The notes under the pieces are model-generated. The model was not told the origin of the DNA. It did not search any database and saw nothing but the letters and a program-made list of their open reading frames with translations. Below, in pieces: positions 21,616 to 33,800 of a DNA stretch of 64,000 nucleotides (position 1 is its first letter; each line of letters begins with the position of its first letter). Source of the stretch: Meandrina meandrites (Eukaryota; Cnidaria; Anthozoa; Scleractinia; Meandrinidae). The DNA is taken from positions 6,637,001-6,701,000 of the forward strand of contig OY855916.1 in assembly GCA_963693305.1 (NCBI GenBank), read 5' to 3'. The translations under genes were made by a program, and so were the position numbers.

Positions 21616-24600
21616 CCCACTCACGCACCCACGCGAGGACAAGGTAGGAAAAACTGTCACTAAGATATTTAAAAGGACATTTCAAAATATCTTGAGTAGA
21701 CCCACCAAATAGTCGATTCATTAAGTACATGTATTTATACAGTAAAGCGGGCTCAGCTTAACTAAACACTGTTAGCAGGTTAGAAGCAACTTTCTTTAGC
21801 TTTGCTAATGTATATAATATAGCTGTTTTGAGAACGGTTGTCGGAAAAAACGCACGCGACCTTTCTGGATTGTCGTGTGCGCACGCACGCACGCACGCAC
21901 CCACTCACGCACCCACGCGAGGACAAGGTAGGAAAAACTGTCACAAAGATATTTATTTCTTGAGTAGACCCACCAAATAGTCGATTCATTAAGTATTTGA
22001 AAGGGTTATTCAAGGGAAAAATTGAGATAAGAGATGCAGTAGCCCTTCTGAAGGTATGTGGAATGGCTACCATTTTCCATTGAAGGTACACGAAATTGTT
22101 ATCTTTTCTGTCAATAATGGCATATGAAAGGGTAAAGGTTTACACCCTGGGGCAGAGCCCCTCCGTATAAAAATTTGTCGAGTACCTTCCCCTGGGGGAC
22201 TTACTGGAATCATTCTGTCCTTCTCATTGTCGAGTTCCACTTGTTTTAGCTCCTCTGGTGTTAACAGTGCAAGCCTGACATGTTTGATCACATTCTGTGC
22301 CACTTCAGCAACTGATTTACCAAGAACCACCTTAAAAAGAATTTTTTTTTTCAAAAAAAAAAACATCACTTGTAAATATGTTCCTTTATGAACTTATCTC
22401 CTTAAGCCCAGTTTGAATGGACAAATCTTCCAGGAAATAGCCTGCAACAGAATAGAATCGCATCTACAAGCTAAGGGAACAAAGCCCTGGGCTTAATGAC
22501 TCATAACTTCCAGGGCTTTTAAAACTACTATTTTCCTAACATGAAATAACTGCAGTTTCAGTAGTAAGAAGCAACTAGGAGGTTTGATAGCCCCATGATG
22601 CTTGTCCATGGTAGGCCATCCCTAGTATAGGTTACCCTAACAGATGACTACACCTATTTTGCCACATGGAAGAAGGGCTAAGCTCAACCGTCCTAGTTTT
22701 TTGACACTTATTATAATCTTGGACCCTACTTCTTTCACAAGTGTCACGCATCACATGAGTTTCATCTCTCATTCTGCTCCCAGCAGAAAAAGTCCTGTCA
22801 ATTTACTAAACATTTTAAGAGTTTACTAAAAAGTTCCAAGAGTTTGAAAACGCCAAAATGCAAACTTGTTGGCACCATTGTAAAAATAATTTTGTTTGGG
22901 CACAGGGTATTGGAAAAGCAAGAAACTCGTCTGTTGGAAAGAACTGAAAATTAATTTTTACCCTCAGCATCTAATTTGTATACAGCTATTTCGAGAAAGG
23001 TTGTCGGAAAAAAAACATCAAAGTGCACACGACAAGACCGAAAGGTGGTCTGGGTATTCACTGGAATTTTGCATATTGACCTAGAGGAAATTTACAAGTT
23101 TGTATTTTTGCACGTGGAGAATTTGTTTAAATTCTTCTAAGCTTCAGAGGGTCTAAACATACCTTGTTTCTACATGTCTACATGTCTGAAAATCACGCTT
23201 ATCTTTGTTGTTGTTATATCTCATTGGTATTCAACACATGCAGTAGCTCAATACGTCTACCCATACTACCTTTATTAAAGTATGTGCAGTTTTGTGCTTT
23301 TTTCCGACAACGTTTCTCGAAATAGCTGTATTCTCTCCTTATTTTGAATTCATCATAAATGAGATCTCTACAATTTTATGAGGTTAAATATATTATTTAA
23401 CTTAGTTAACGTCTAGGAGCTAATTGTGGCTGTTCTGTAGTTGTCTGGCGTTAGCTTGGCGTTGGCGTGGCTTGGCGTTTATTAGCGTACTTTGGCAGGC
23501 GGGCTATTTCCTATGCATGGCGTTTTACTTCCGGTCTAGGCGCTGCGGGCAACCTCTGGCGCACTCGTGGTCAGCGGTTACCTGTAGCGTTCTTATGTGT
23601 GCGCCATTGCACATGCTAGTAGTTTCACTGAGCCGCGTAGCTTCACTGAGTTTAGTGCTCGAGGCGTTCTGGCTTACTTCGAATATTTTTTTTCCACTGA
23701 ATTCCTCATTCAGTGTGACGGGTGCTGGGATTGGGGCTGGGTGTGGCAGGCGGGGCTCGTGGCTGGGTCGTGGCTAGGGCAGGCTTTTGGGGTGTTCTTG
23801 CTACCTGGGTTTGGGGTCGGCAGCTCCAGCCCCCAGGTTCCTAGGCACCCAACCTCCATGTGCGACGCAGGCGTTAAATACAAAAAACTGGCTGAGACCT
23901 TTGACCACAGTGAGTGTCCACCCTTTGAGATGACAACATGGTCAGATACAAATTAACCAACAAACCAAATCTTACAGAATTAACTGTGGCCCATTCCCTC
24001 ACGGCAGCAAGGATCTCCACCTCATCCATCATCAGTTTGTCGCTTTGCAGCAGTAGTGCCAAGGCTTCCTCAGACAGTTCATGAAATCCTTTTGTTCTGA
24101 AGACATCTTCTGTGTTTTCTTCAATGAAATCCAAACAACGTTCTCTCAGCTCTTCCTGTCCATATGTAACTGCAATCTACAGGATATTATTGTAAAGTCA
24201 GAAGCACTATTAATTGCAAGATGAGACAAGGTGGTACAAAATTTAACTGTAAACCCTCCATTAAGTTTACCCTGCTTTAGTCAACTGAGTTCTGGTATAA
24301 CAATTGAATTCAAAATGTCTCTCTACAAACCTGCATAGCTTCTGATGCTGTCTCTATTGCAAGAGTTTCACCAATGAAATGCTCACAAATCTGCCATAAG
24401 AAAATTAAAATAAATAATCCATTATGAACATAGCATACTGACTATACAAACTTTTTTTTAATTTATTAGAACTCAAAAAATTATATATGATAGATAGCAT
24501 CTACATGCATGCACCTTTTGCAGTTGTTCTAAGTTGTACTCCATAGCTGAACCCATGACTTCCATTACCTGAAAAAAAATAATTAATTCTGTTTACACAT

Positions 24601-27600
24601 GGAATGTGTTCCCATAACTTCCCAAGTGCCTTGTTCTACTCGCATCTAATCTTCTCCCCGCCAGAAAATTAATTAATGACTGAGTGTCAGTCTGGCAGGA
24701 AACAGGGGAGACCCAGGGTTACTTGCAAAGGTCAACTGAAAAAGAGCTCGCATCTGTCCATTTATCATAGGGTGAGGCCCGAATGGCGGAATACTGTGGA
24801 GGCCTCATGCACCACTTGGTGCAAAAAGGACAGATGATGATGATGATGAGTGTGGCACTTCCAGTTATATAAGATGTGACACTGTCACACAATATAGTAG
24901 CAAGAATGCAGTATGATGCCATTTGTTATTGTCAGTGTCACATGGGGACTACAGTGGTGCCAACATCTATTAACAGAAATAAAAAAAAACTGTTTAAGGA
25001 GGCTCGCAACGGTTTCTAGCACTTTCCAGCTCTTAAACTTTGATGGGTCAGTACTACAAATGTTTATCAGTTGCTGCTACAATAATGATATCAAACAAAT
25101 TCCCAATCATTGCTAAACAAGTTGTGGTCATTTTCATGACGTCACTGGTTACTATAGCAACAGTTTTACCCATTAAAAACACCCTTAACTTTGCCTTTAA
25201 GTGCTTATAACTCAAAAACGAGTCCGGTGACCCCCATTTTTTATTTAACAAATAAAGAAGCCTAAGCCATGTTTTATACTGTCATAAAACACGACGGGCA
25301 TTTGAGAACACGAGGGAAATGTAGAAAACATGAGCCGCAGGCGAATGTTTTCTACATTTCTCGAGAAATGAAATGAAATGAAATGTCCAGTGGATTTATA
25401 TTCAGTAAAAAGCAATTTAATAAAAACAAATATTCCATTCGCCCCTGTTGGTATGAGTGGCTATAGCCAACGAGGCGCGAAGCACTCGAAGAAAGCTGAC
25501 GAAAAACAATAAAACATGATTTTTCTATGTTTGATACTCTGATAAAACATAGGTTTTTAGCCAATCAGAGCGCGCGCAGACTCCTATCTATATTATAATA
25601 TTGAATAATGATAAGCATGTTAAGATGCAACTTTTTGCAAAGTTAAAAAAAATTCTCCAGAGCGGTTTCAGAGCCACCTTAAATTTCCGTAAATTTAATG
25701 TGGCTCTGAAACCGCTCCAGAGAATTTTTTTTAACTTTGCAAAAAGTTGCATCTTAACATGCTTATCATTATTCAATAATAAAAAATGGGGGTCACCGGA
25801 CTCGTTTTTGAGTTATAAGCACTTAAAGAGAAAATTAAGGGTGTTTTTAATGGGTAAAACTGTTGCTATAGTAACCAGTGACGTCATGAAAATGACCACA
25901 ACTTGTTCAGCAATGATTGGGAATTTGTTTGATATCATTATTGTAGCAGCAACTGATAAAGATTTGTAGTACTGACCCATCAAAGTTTAAGAGCTCGAAA
26001 TTGCTGGAAACTGTTGTGAGCCTCCTTAAATATATAGTAAACAAAAATGACAAAAATTGTGAACCTGGCTTGCAAGCCAGCAATCAACTTAACAAAGAAA
26101 GTCTGCATTGGGGCCATAGTGATCCACACAACCCAGGACATGATTTGTTGGGAGTAATGTTTTTCAGAAACAAGCCAGAAGAGTAGTGTTGCTCAAAATT
26201 CCAGACAAAAGCGAAAACACAGCTAAACCTGATGGAGTCCCTACAGATTGCCTATGTCACCTATATCATGTGGTAAAGAAAAAACTGCTGACAGCACTGT
26301 CTTGAGGAAAACTTGACCTAAATTACCTTAAGCAACATGTTTATGCAGAAGAGAGATTAATTTTAACTCACATTCTTGCTGTTCAGAGTGCATGTATTAG
26401 TGTAAAGAAATTCCAACAGCGACATAAAGATTTCTGGTGTAACATCTGCCAAGACCAGTGGTACATCCTGCTGATCACTTTTTGGTCGGACATTGTCTTT
26501 CTGATCTGACAGCATTGCCTTGAAAACTTCACATCTGCAATGTTTATGTAGCAAATTTCTCGTTTAAGTGGTTTCATCATCCACAAATGATTTGTTGCAT
26601 GTTCAGGGATGTAGATTTAAGCCCGAAATGCGGTAAAATACCTGTCTGTTGCATGAATTTTACTGCCCTTGGAGACTGGGAAATGGGTAAGTTGGGTAGT
26701 TTTGGAAGACCATTCCCTGACTAGTACCCACCTACAGAAAAGACATTTCAACCAGTTTTAAATCTTAGCTTAACTCCTGATACTTAATATGTTTTCTCAC
26801 AAAGAGTAGTACACTATCTAATATTTGATGACAAAAATTTTTTTTTTATGTTGTTGTATGACTTGAATTGCATTGATCTGTAAAATGGGTATCTCTGATT
26901 GGTCACATTAGATGTGATTTTCTACTCAAGATAATTAACAACCAAACAGATATACCGGTACTAAAATTTGGTTCAGCCAACCAACGGGAGTCAGGGGTTT
27001 CAATAAAATTTGAAGTAGGCAGCTGGTTAGAATAGAGTAGCCGACCGCATCAACAAGATTTGAAAAGATCTTTCTCTAGTTACTTCAATTTAGGGGAAAT
27101 AGTCGCTGACTTCTTCGAGCAAAGTAGCCAACACTTTTCGTCAGCAGTCGGTGCTTATTGAAAGCACTGGGAGTGATGATCGAAAGTACATTCACGTATC
27201 TCTGTACAAGTCTTGGCTATACAGTTTGCAAGGGAAAGAAAGCTGCTGACGTGCTTTGACTAGTGATTTTGCTAATGACCTAGGCTAGCTCTATAGCAGA
27301 ATTATATATAAAATTACCTTGCCACAAGAATTGCTTTGTTAGCACGGATCACTTTTCTGTTAGGTCCAACAATGAACTTGACATCACTGCAGTAATCAAT
27401 TGATAGGAACTAGGTTAATATTTTCAGTTGTGGATTGTATAAGCCATGAGTACACCACACCAGGTAAACACTTTTTTTACCCCAGGTAAACATGATATCC
27501 TTGGTAAAATCAGCTTGGGTTTCAATTCCAGAAGAGGGGGGGAACTCCCATATGTAAGGGGCGGGATACTTGTAAATTTCAGATTGCGGGCTCACTTAGG

Positions 27601-28702
27601 CCCATTTCAGATGCCATACTTCACATGAGCCAAATCAAATTAGCTAAATTAAGTTCATGTGAAGTATGGCGTCTGAATCAATTTGGAACGGCTGATTGAA
27701 TTTGGATTGGCTCAGCCGTTCTTCTCGCCTGGCTTAGCCGAGAATAACGCCTGTGGATCAGCTTTGATTCAAACACCGATCTTCACATGAGCCGATTCAA
27801 ATGCAAAAATTATTAAAATTATTTTATTTTAAAGCTGAATGCGTTATTTTCCCCTATTTAATTAAGTTCAGCTGAATTAATCTCAACGTCTGAATCAATT
27901 CAGGCGATGTAAATAACTAAGGTCAGCCCAAAATCTTAATCCCATTCAGCACATGTGAAGAATGACGTCTGAACTGGGCCTTAGGGTGTTCCAGGCTAAA
28001 ACGCCAGTACTTTCAGCCTTCAAGGTCTTGTTAAGGGTTGTATACGATGAAATACAGAAATACATTGTACATGTTTTAAAATGTTTTGAAATGGCATCTT
28101 TTAGGACTCAAGAAGCTAGAGTTGCCCTCGGCTATCGCCTCAGGCAACTCTTACGCTTCTTTCGTGCTCTCCAAACTTCCCGCGTGCTCCATAACTCGAT
28201 AGTGCACGCTAAAGCATGAACCAATTGTTAATGATTACATGTATCTAGGTAATTCAAGAAAGTACATTTTTTGGCTTAATGAATTTGGCAAGAGATAATA
28301 CACCAAGGGTTTTGCCTGCCGCTCTGGTTGCACAAAGTTGCGCTTGGAAAAGTACTCAAAAGTAGGTTATCAGTTTTACGTCTGGCAAATTCATCAAGGT
28401 AAATTAGAAATTGAAACTAAAATCTTCCCTGGCATTTATCTATGGCGATATTACTTCCAAAAACTAACGAGCGATCTCAAAATTGAAACGATTTCTTGTA
28501 AACGAACGATTATTAAACAACAAGCCTTCGATAGTTTGACAATTAAGAGCATTTCATAGGTAGGTACCAAAATTGTAGTTGTTTACACAACGTTGCATGC
28601 AAGATCGATCGTTCCAAACCTGAATTCTTTCTTGTCAATGATTGCTCTCATGTCGTCAGCGAAGGCCCAAGGACATCCAGGAATTGTGCGTTCTTGTGCC
28701 AT
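21410..28702 (-). CDS. BTBD19: BTB/POZ domain-containing protein 19 orthologue, complete in 8 exons
   Basis: The exons are 28620-28702, 27318-27386, 26372-26534, 24515-24568, 24331-24390, 23976-24176, 22205-22330 and 21410-21538 (stop 21410-21412). All have GT..AG borders and joined phases, giving 294 residues against about 291 in human BTBD19. The BTB domain covers about residues 26-125 (FSDVKFIVGPNRKVIRANKA, then FMSLLEFLYTNTCTL). The BACK domain follows (YGQEELRERCLDFIEE, ELSEEALALLLQSDKL, DEVEILAAVREWA). The C-terminal block SVAEVAQNVIKHVRLALLTP and the last exon IKQISEAWKYHALRKSP match the vertebrate protein segment by segment, ending in a basic tail. BTB-BACK proteins often act as cullin-3 substrate adaptors, but no Kelch repeats are present and the role of BTBD19 is not established. 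Introns 3 and 7 are swollen by repeats. Confidence 0.93.
21575..21995. repeat. (GCAC)n microsatellite with a duplicated flanking segment, BTBD19 intron 7
   Basis: An ACGC repeat at about 21577-21616 is followed by CACCCACTCACGCACCCACG, GAGGACAAGGTAGGAAAAAC and GACCCACCAAATAGTCGATTC. The same order returns at about 21880-21995. Between them, 21741-21880 repeats the sequence found at 20476-20620 (GTAAAGCGGGCTYAGCTTAA onwards). The microsatellite appears to have mediated a local duplication or template switch. Confidence 0.75.
22981..23330. mobile_element. MITE with TACAGCTATTTCGAGAAA terminal inverted repeats
   Basis: The left end TACAGCTATTTCGAGAAAGG plus TTGTCGGAAAAAA is mirrored at the right by TTTTTCCGACAACGTTTCTC and GAAATAGCTGTA. 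Total length is about 350 bp, non-coding. The ends are related to the 98 bp element at 20549-20646. It lies in BTBD19 intron 6. Confidence 0.75.
24998..26025. mobile_element. Foldback DNA transposon with ~250 bp inverted ends and a nested palindrome
   Basis: The left end GGAGGCTCGCAACGGTTTC (24998 on) and the right end, complementary to it and closing with TGAGCCTCC at 26025, are inverted repeats for about 245 bp. Both carry CATTTTCATGACGTCACTGG and GAGTCCGGTGACCCCCATTT or complements. TTAA sits at each edge (24994-24997 and 26026-26029), as for piggyBac or Kolobok target sites. The centre holds an almost perfect 180 bp palindrome (25599-25778) and an AT-rich block with its own short repeats. 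It has no transposase. It lies in BTBD19 intron 3. Confidence 0.8.
26996..27167 (-). repeat. Dispersed repeat, copy 2 (BTBD19 intron 2)
   Basis: This is the reverse-complement relative of 101-267. It carries GGTTTCAATAAAATTTGAAG at one end and GTCGGTGCTTATTGAAAGC at the other. Divergence is visible throughout, so it is an old family. Confidence 0.7.
27599..27980. mobile_element. PIF/Harbinger-like MITE with TTA target duplication, BTBD19 intron 1
   Basis: The ends GGCCCATTTCAGATGCCAT and ATGACGTCTGAACTGGGCC are inverted repeats (two or three mismatches) that continue into CTTCACATGAGCC/ACATGTGAAG. TTA occurs directly outside each end (27596-27598, 27981-27983). GGCC-type termini with a 3 bp TTA duplication are diagnostic of PIF/Harbinger elements. 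The interior is non-coding with internal symmetric segments (CGGCTGATTG...GGCTCAGCCG). Confidence 0.75.
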
Positions 28703-30895
28703 TGTGGATTGGAGTGAAGAAGAACTAAACGTGGCTCACATTTCGATTTAATATTCTCGAAAAAGACTGTTGTTATTTGCTAAATCAAAAGGCCGCGTTT
28801 AACATTTTCTGCTAGGCGACAAACAACAACACTCTCGTGGAGACTGGGAACGATTCAGCAAGACAGCAGAACCTCCTCGTGCCAAATCGTGCTGTCGTGT
28901 AAGCGACAATGAAAAATGTCCAAAGCTTGACAAAGGAAACGCTGAAAATGCTGTGATTTAATTGGAAAAAAAAACAAAGATCTTTTACAAACGGTTGACG
29001 AACTCTTAGTAACCAGTTCGAAATGCAATATCATTCCGCAGTCGTGTGCCCTTGGGGGACATAACTATACAATCAGGGGTGAGTTTTGGGGACATGCATT
29101 CTTTTCTGGAGGGAGGGGTCTCTCAGGGCCCTTACTTTTATTTGGCATCAAATGATTGAAGGTTGCATGCATATTGATCAGGCTTGGATTTATTCTCGTA
29201 ACCCGAGCCACCTGTCCTTCTTATTAGACTTCTTAGCCGGCGGAGCCTTTGCGCCAGAAAAAAGGTTTTCGTTAAAACAGTCTTCTTTTGCCTAAAATAA
29301 TTAACAGTCGCGTATCGAAAGGCGCGAAGTGTCACTCTCCGTTTTGACATTGGCTCCAGACCTCGCGTTCGAAGACCGCTCGAGCGTGTTCGCAAAAAAT
29401 ACGGCCGTTTGCAGTCTAAAATCCCGCCAGCTACGCAGGTTAAAATACATGTCTTGCCTGTTCATCACATATTCAAGGCTGCTTACAACTGAAACCCTTT
29501 CCACGCTATACCAAAGGCAAGTAAGGAATAATACTGTTTTGCCACTCCACCAGCAAGAGTGAGTGTGAGAGGCGCGCGAGAGTAGAAACCGTCTTGGTCT
29601 GTATGGGTGGGAGAGGGAGTAATTTTTTGGTTTTCTTTTTTCCCGTTTGGGGGGGGGGGGTGGTGTTTCAAAAGACAAATTTTTAATGTTGAACGAGTCA
29701 CATTTTTATTCAAATTATTCCACAGTTCAGTTAACTGGCATTAATCAAATGTGGGCCAAGCTTACGAGGAAGGCATAGTAGTAGAACTTCATTTACAGGA
29801 TTTAAAGGATTTATGGCAAGCTTAACTTTTTTTAGGCATCATGGCTCTCTGGAAAATTGCTATTATAATATGATATCGTGTTTTTAAATAAAGATGATGA
29901 TGATGACGACAACGACGACGATTTTATTCCCGCAAAAGGCGTGACAAGTGCTTTATGCAGTTGATGGCCGCCATCTTAAAATTAAGTTTGAAGTCCCTGC
30001 TCAACTTTCGCCACCTTGCAGTATGCTTTCCTTCTTTGGTCTGGGTCTTTTAAACTCAAGTACAAGATACCGCCTAGATTCTGGTCAGATTTCACACTAA
30101 AATAGGGACTGCTCCAAACTAACCAGAGTGCCTTTAAACGACGTTCCCGATATTGGTGTTGCTTGCAACAAAAAACGCGGCTTATAATATCACGGGTGAT
30201 AATCGAGAATTCATTCTCGCCTGAGTCTTAATTATGTGGCGGACACGCTCAGCTTGCAAGAACGCAGGCCAATACAGGAGTTGTTAAAGGCCGATAGTTT
30301 CAAGAGCGTTTAGACAGCTTTTGGTTTAAATTAAAAGCTACACATATGCTAGCCTATTTGAGGCTCTAGGTAGTTGGGGGCGAGCGACAAAAGCGTGCGA
30401 GCGAAGAAAATACGCCTTAGTCTCCGCTCGCTCGCCGAGAGCCTGGGACAGACTACACGTATGAACGCCGTCTAAAAACGTTTCATGTGACGGAACTGCG
30501 GCTAATATTAAATATAATATATTGTAATATTACAATTTAGCCTCTGCCTGGTTGTGGTTCATACGTGTCCCTACTAAAATTCCACTTCGTTTTAATCACC
30601 AGTCCAAATATTTCTGCCCCTAAAGCAGTTGATTCTAGACTATGATGCTAAAATACTCACTATTAAAAATCTCTATACGATCGCATCGCTTAAGTGTCAT
30701 GCTCATTATAAGAATACGTAGTACAAAACATAACGCAAAACGTAACCATTCGTTCTTAAAAACGTATTCCTTATTTTTGTACACCGGGCTATGTCAAAGG
30801 TAACGGTACTGGAAGAGACTTCCTTCATGGAAGAAAGCTATAGTTCGTTTACTGTCATGTTATAAGGCAGCGGACAGCTCAGAAAGCGTTTCGTT
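28703..30895. other. Intergenic region between BTBD19 and CENP-C; no gene recognised
   Basis: It contains the presumed BTBD19 promoter and the CENP-C 3' flank. A G-rich run lies at about 29648-29662, and a GAT/GAC simple repeat at 29890-29925. A segment at 30380-30450 (GCGAGCGAAGAAAATACGCC) looks repetitive. The short frames at 29138-29713 are mutually overlapping and unsupported. Confidence 0.55.
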
Positions 30896-33800
30896 TTATC
30901 CCTTGATCTGCACAAACGTGAGATTAGCCTCCGTCTTCCTGAGGTTCTTGATGTTGTAGGAATTGCCTTTAAAATGAGAAGTGAATAACCAAGTTAGTGC
31001 AAACGAAAAATACATCTGCAACACTGGAATAGATTCTAGGGTAAAGGTATCGCACACAAAAATGGAACAAACCTGTGAAAAAAGGTTATCCGGATGAGGT
31101 CTAGTTTCATATCATGGCAGTTAGAAACCTTCTTTAGCAACAAATTGGTTATAAGAGTCCCCCCCCCCCCCCCCCCCCCCCCACCCACCCTTTAGAAAGA
31201 AAAAATACCATTTACCTTGGGGAACGAAGAATGTCGAGCCAGAATGGAGCACAGCGGAGGACTGGTGAACAGTGACCAAAACGCTTCCCTTTATTACGTT
31301 AAATACCTGGAAAATGAAAATTAACAACAAACATCAGTCAAAGTGTTCCTTAAAACGAAAAAATAGATTCAGTAAAGCTTGAATCTGTTGATAACCTGAC
31401 CTATATAGTCGCAACAATATTGGAAATTATTTGCAACATATAACCTGTATTCATGTGTCTATGCGTTAGCGCTTAACGCTGGTGCGGTATAAAATGAGTT
31501 TCATTTTTCTAGAATACAGATTTATCGAATTTATGTGAATTTTAACTGGAGAGGAGGGGGATTAAAGGAGCTACGTCACGGACAACGCATCTTGAGAAAA
31601 CTGGCAAGATTTTTCAAGTTTGTTGATTATGATCGGTCTTAATCTTCCTCATTTGAAACCATCCTTGGTTATTTTCGGGTCATGTAGCAGCTCTCGTAAG
31701 GTCTCACATGAGTGGCTGAGAGAACAATAGAACAAACAACAGGAATAATGCCCCTAGCCCCCAAAACAATAGCAGCTGCTAACTAGAGGACCAGTAGAAT
31801 TACAAGCTTATGAGAGCTGCTACACAACTGTTATTTTCGCGTTTTATTTTTCCGTTGGTGCTTTTCTATGTTAGAAAACTATTATTTTAAGGTTTCCTTC
31901 AATTTCAAAGTAATCAGAAAAATGACTAAAACACCGTGACATTGCTCCTTTAAGTTCTTAAAGTGTGTTAACTAACCATCGTGTCATTTCGAACAAACTG
32001 TCGTCCCTTCTCGGCCCCAGGCCTTAAGACCACTTGTCCACCCCCAAAGAGAGGATGTGACATAAACTTGTGAACAATGAGCGGGTCGTCATCTTGAGCG
32101 GGTTTTCCCGACGGATTAGTGAAGTTTAACATGTCCCGCGTATGAAAAATATCTGAAAGGAGAAATTCATGTTAATTGCGTTTGCTGAGCTACGATTGGT
32201 TCATAATATCGCGAAACGCGCTTTACTCAATCAGAGTAAACACGCTTTTTGTTTGACCAATCAGGAGCGGAACAAAGCCAATTGTGACTTGGCTTCCGCG
32301 CTTTTTCCCGCGCTAAGTGTCACGGGCATGCTTCCCGCGCTTAGCATTCCCGCGCTGGGCTTCGGTTGCATGTTTTCCCGCGCTTGGCACGGGTTGCATG
32401 TTTCTACGCCGAGTTCAGATTGGGTCATTATGTTACGTGCGTTTGCTGCGATTGGCCAGCGAAACAACTTTGATTTCGGTTCTACGACAGACATAAGGCA
32501 ATTCCTCAAGTAGCATAAATAATTGTTGGCAATATTCCCTAGTTGACGATTGTCTTAATTCTCATCAGCCGCCTGGTTCACAATCTGTCGATATGGTAAG
32601 GAGAATTTAGATTTTGAATCTGCGGACTCACCCATTTCGACCTCTTCGTTGATCTCAGGATTTAACACCAATCCTGTTGGGTTAGTAATTTCTTGGTACC
32701 CTTCTAAATCCTGCTGCAGGAAAAAAAAAAAATCAAACACAGATCAGCTGCGGCGTTTCTTTCAAGATTACTCGCAAATATCTTCCTTTTTATTACGTTA
32801 GTTTTTGTTTAAGCAGAAGCAACGAAGCTAAGACTTATAAAACTAAAAAGCGACCTACATTGTCGAGTTCTTCTTCTGAAGAATATGCAACATTCTCTGC
32901 AAAGAGAAAGACAATTGTAAGCGTTACAAGTATCTTGAAACAAGGCATAATAGGGACCTTTCGATTGGAATACGAGTCCCGACCTTCAAGTCTGACACTT
33001 ACTCTTTCGATTATCACATTTCACAACAGTCTCGTAACAATAGTCCCCTTTTCAACTGCTCAGCAACAGGGAGGAGTGAGGGTTCCTAGAACGTACTACA
33101 TTCTGAGGGCAGGGGCATGTTGCAGCAATACGTCCCCTCGTTTAAGGGACGTGTCAGGTCGCTGAAACATGTCCCCGCTAGCTACATTTTCTTGTGTGTA
33201 CAGTGTACATGTGATTTTGTCCCTTTGACATGTTTGTTCGTGTGCCAGGACCTAATGGGAAAGGAAGGAAGGACAGAAGGAGGGAATTAAGATAAAAACA
33301 ATTCAAGTTACCGTTGCTTTCCTTTCTAACAACAGGCTTCTTGGTCTTTCTCGGTTTTTTCTTGTATTTGGGTATCGGAGTTGGATTTTTGATAATGCCC
33401 TTTATGCACCATCCACCTAACAAGAGAAAACGAAGGAATGTAACATCAATCACTAACATGTAAATTAACTTTTGACTTGCTAGTTTCCACGGGCATGTAC
33501 TAAAACCCGAAACAACGAAACGGCGAAACCACAGAAACGAAACGACACGGATAGCAAAACGGAGTGAAAGCTAACCGCAAGCAAGCCTCAGTAAAAGCTA
33601 ACCGCAAGCAGGTCTCGTTTTGTTTTGTTGTTTGGGGTTTTAGTACAAGCCAGTTCTTGCGCTGCTTTTCCCGCTTTGATCCGTTGACCGTAATTTCGTT
33701 TCGATGAAAAAGACTCAACCGTTTGACCGACGGTGCATATTAACTGAATTAGCCTACAATGTATTTCTTTTTTAGTTTGTAATTCTTCCGAATCTTCCCC

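Noticed and set aside
21577..21620. A CRISPR-like regular repeat
   Set aside because: It is a simple ACGC microsatellite without spacers, in a eukaryotic intron.
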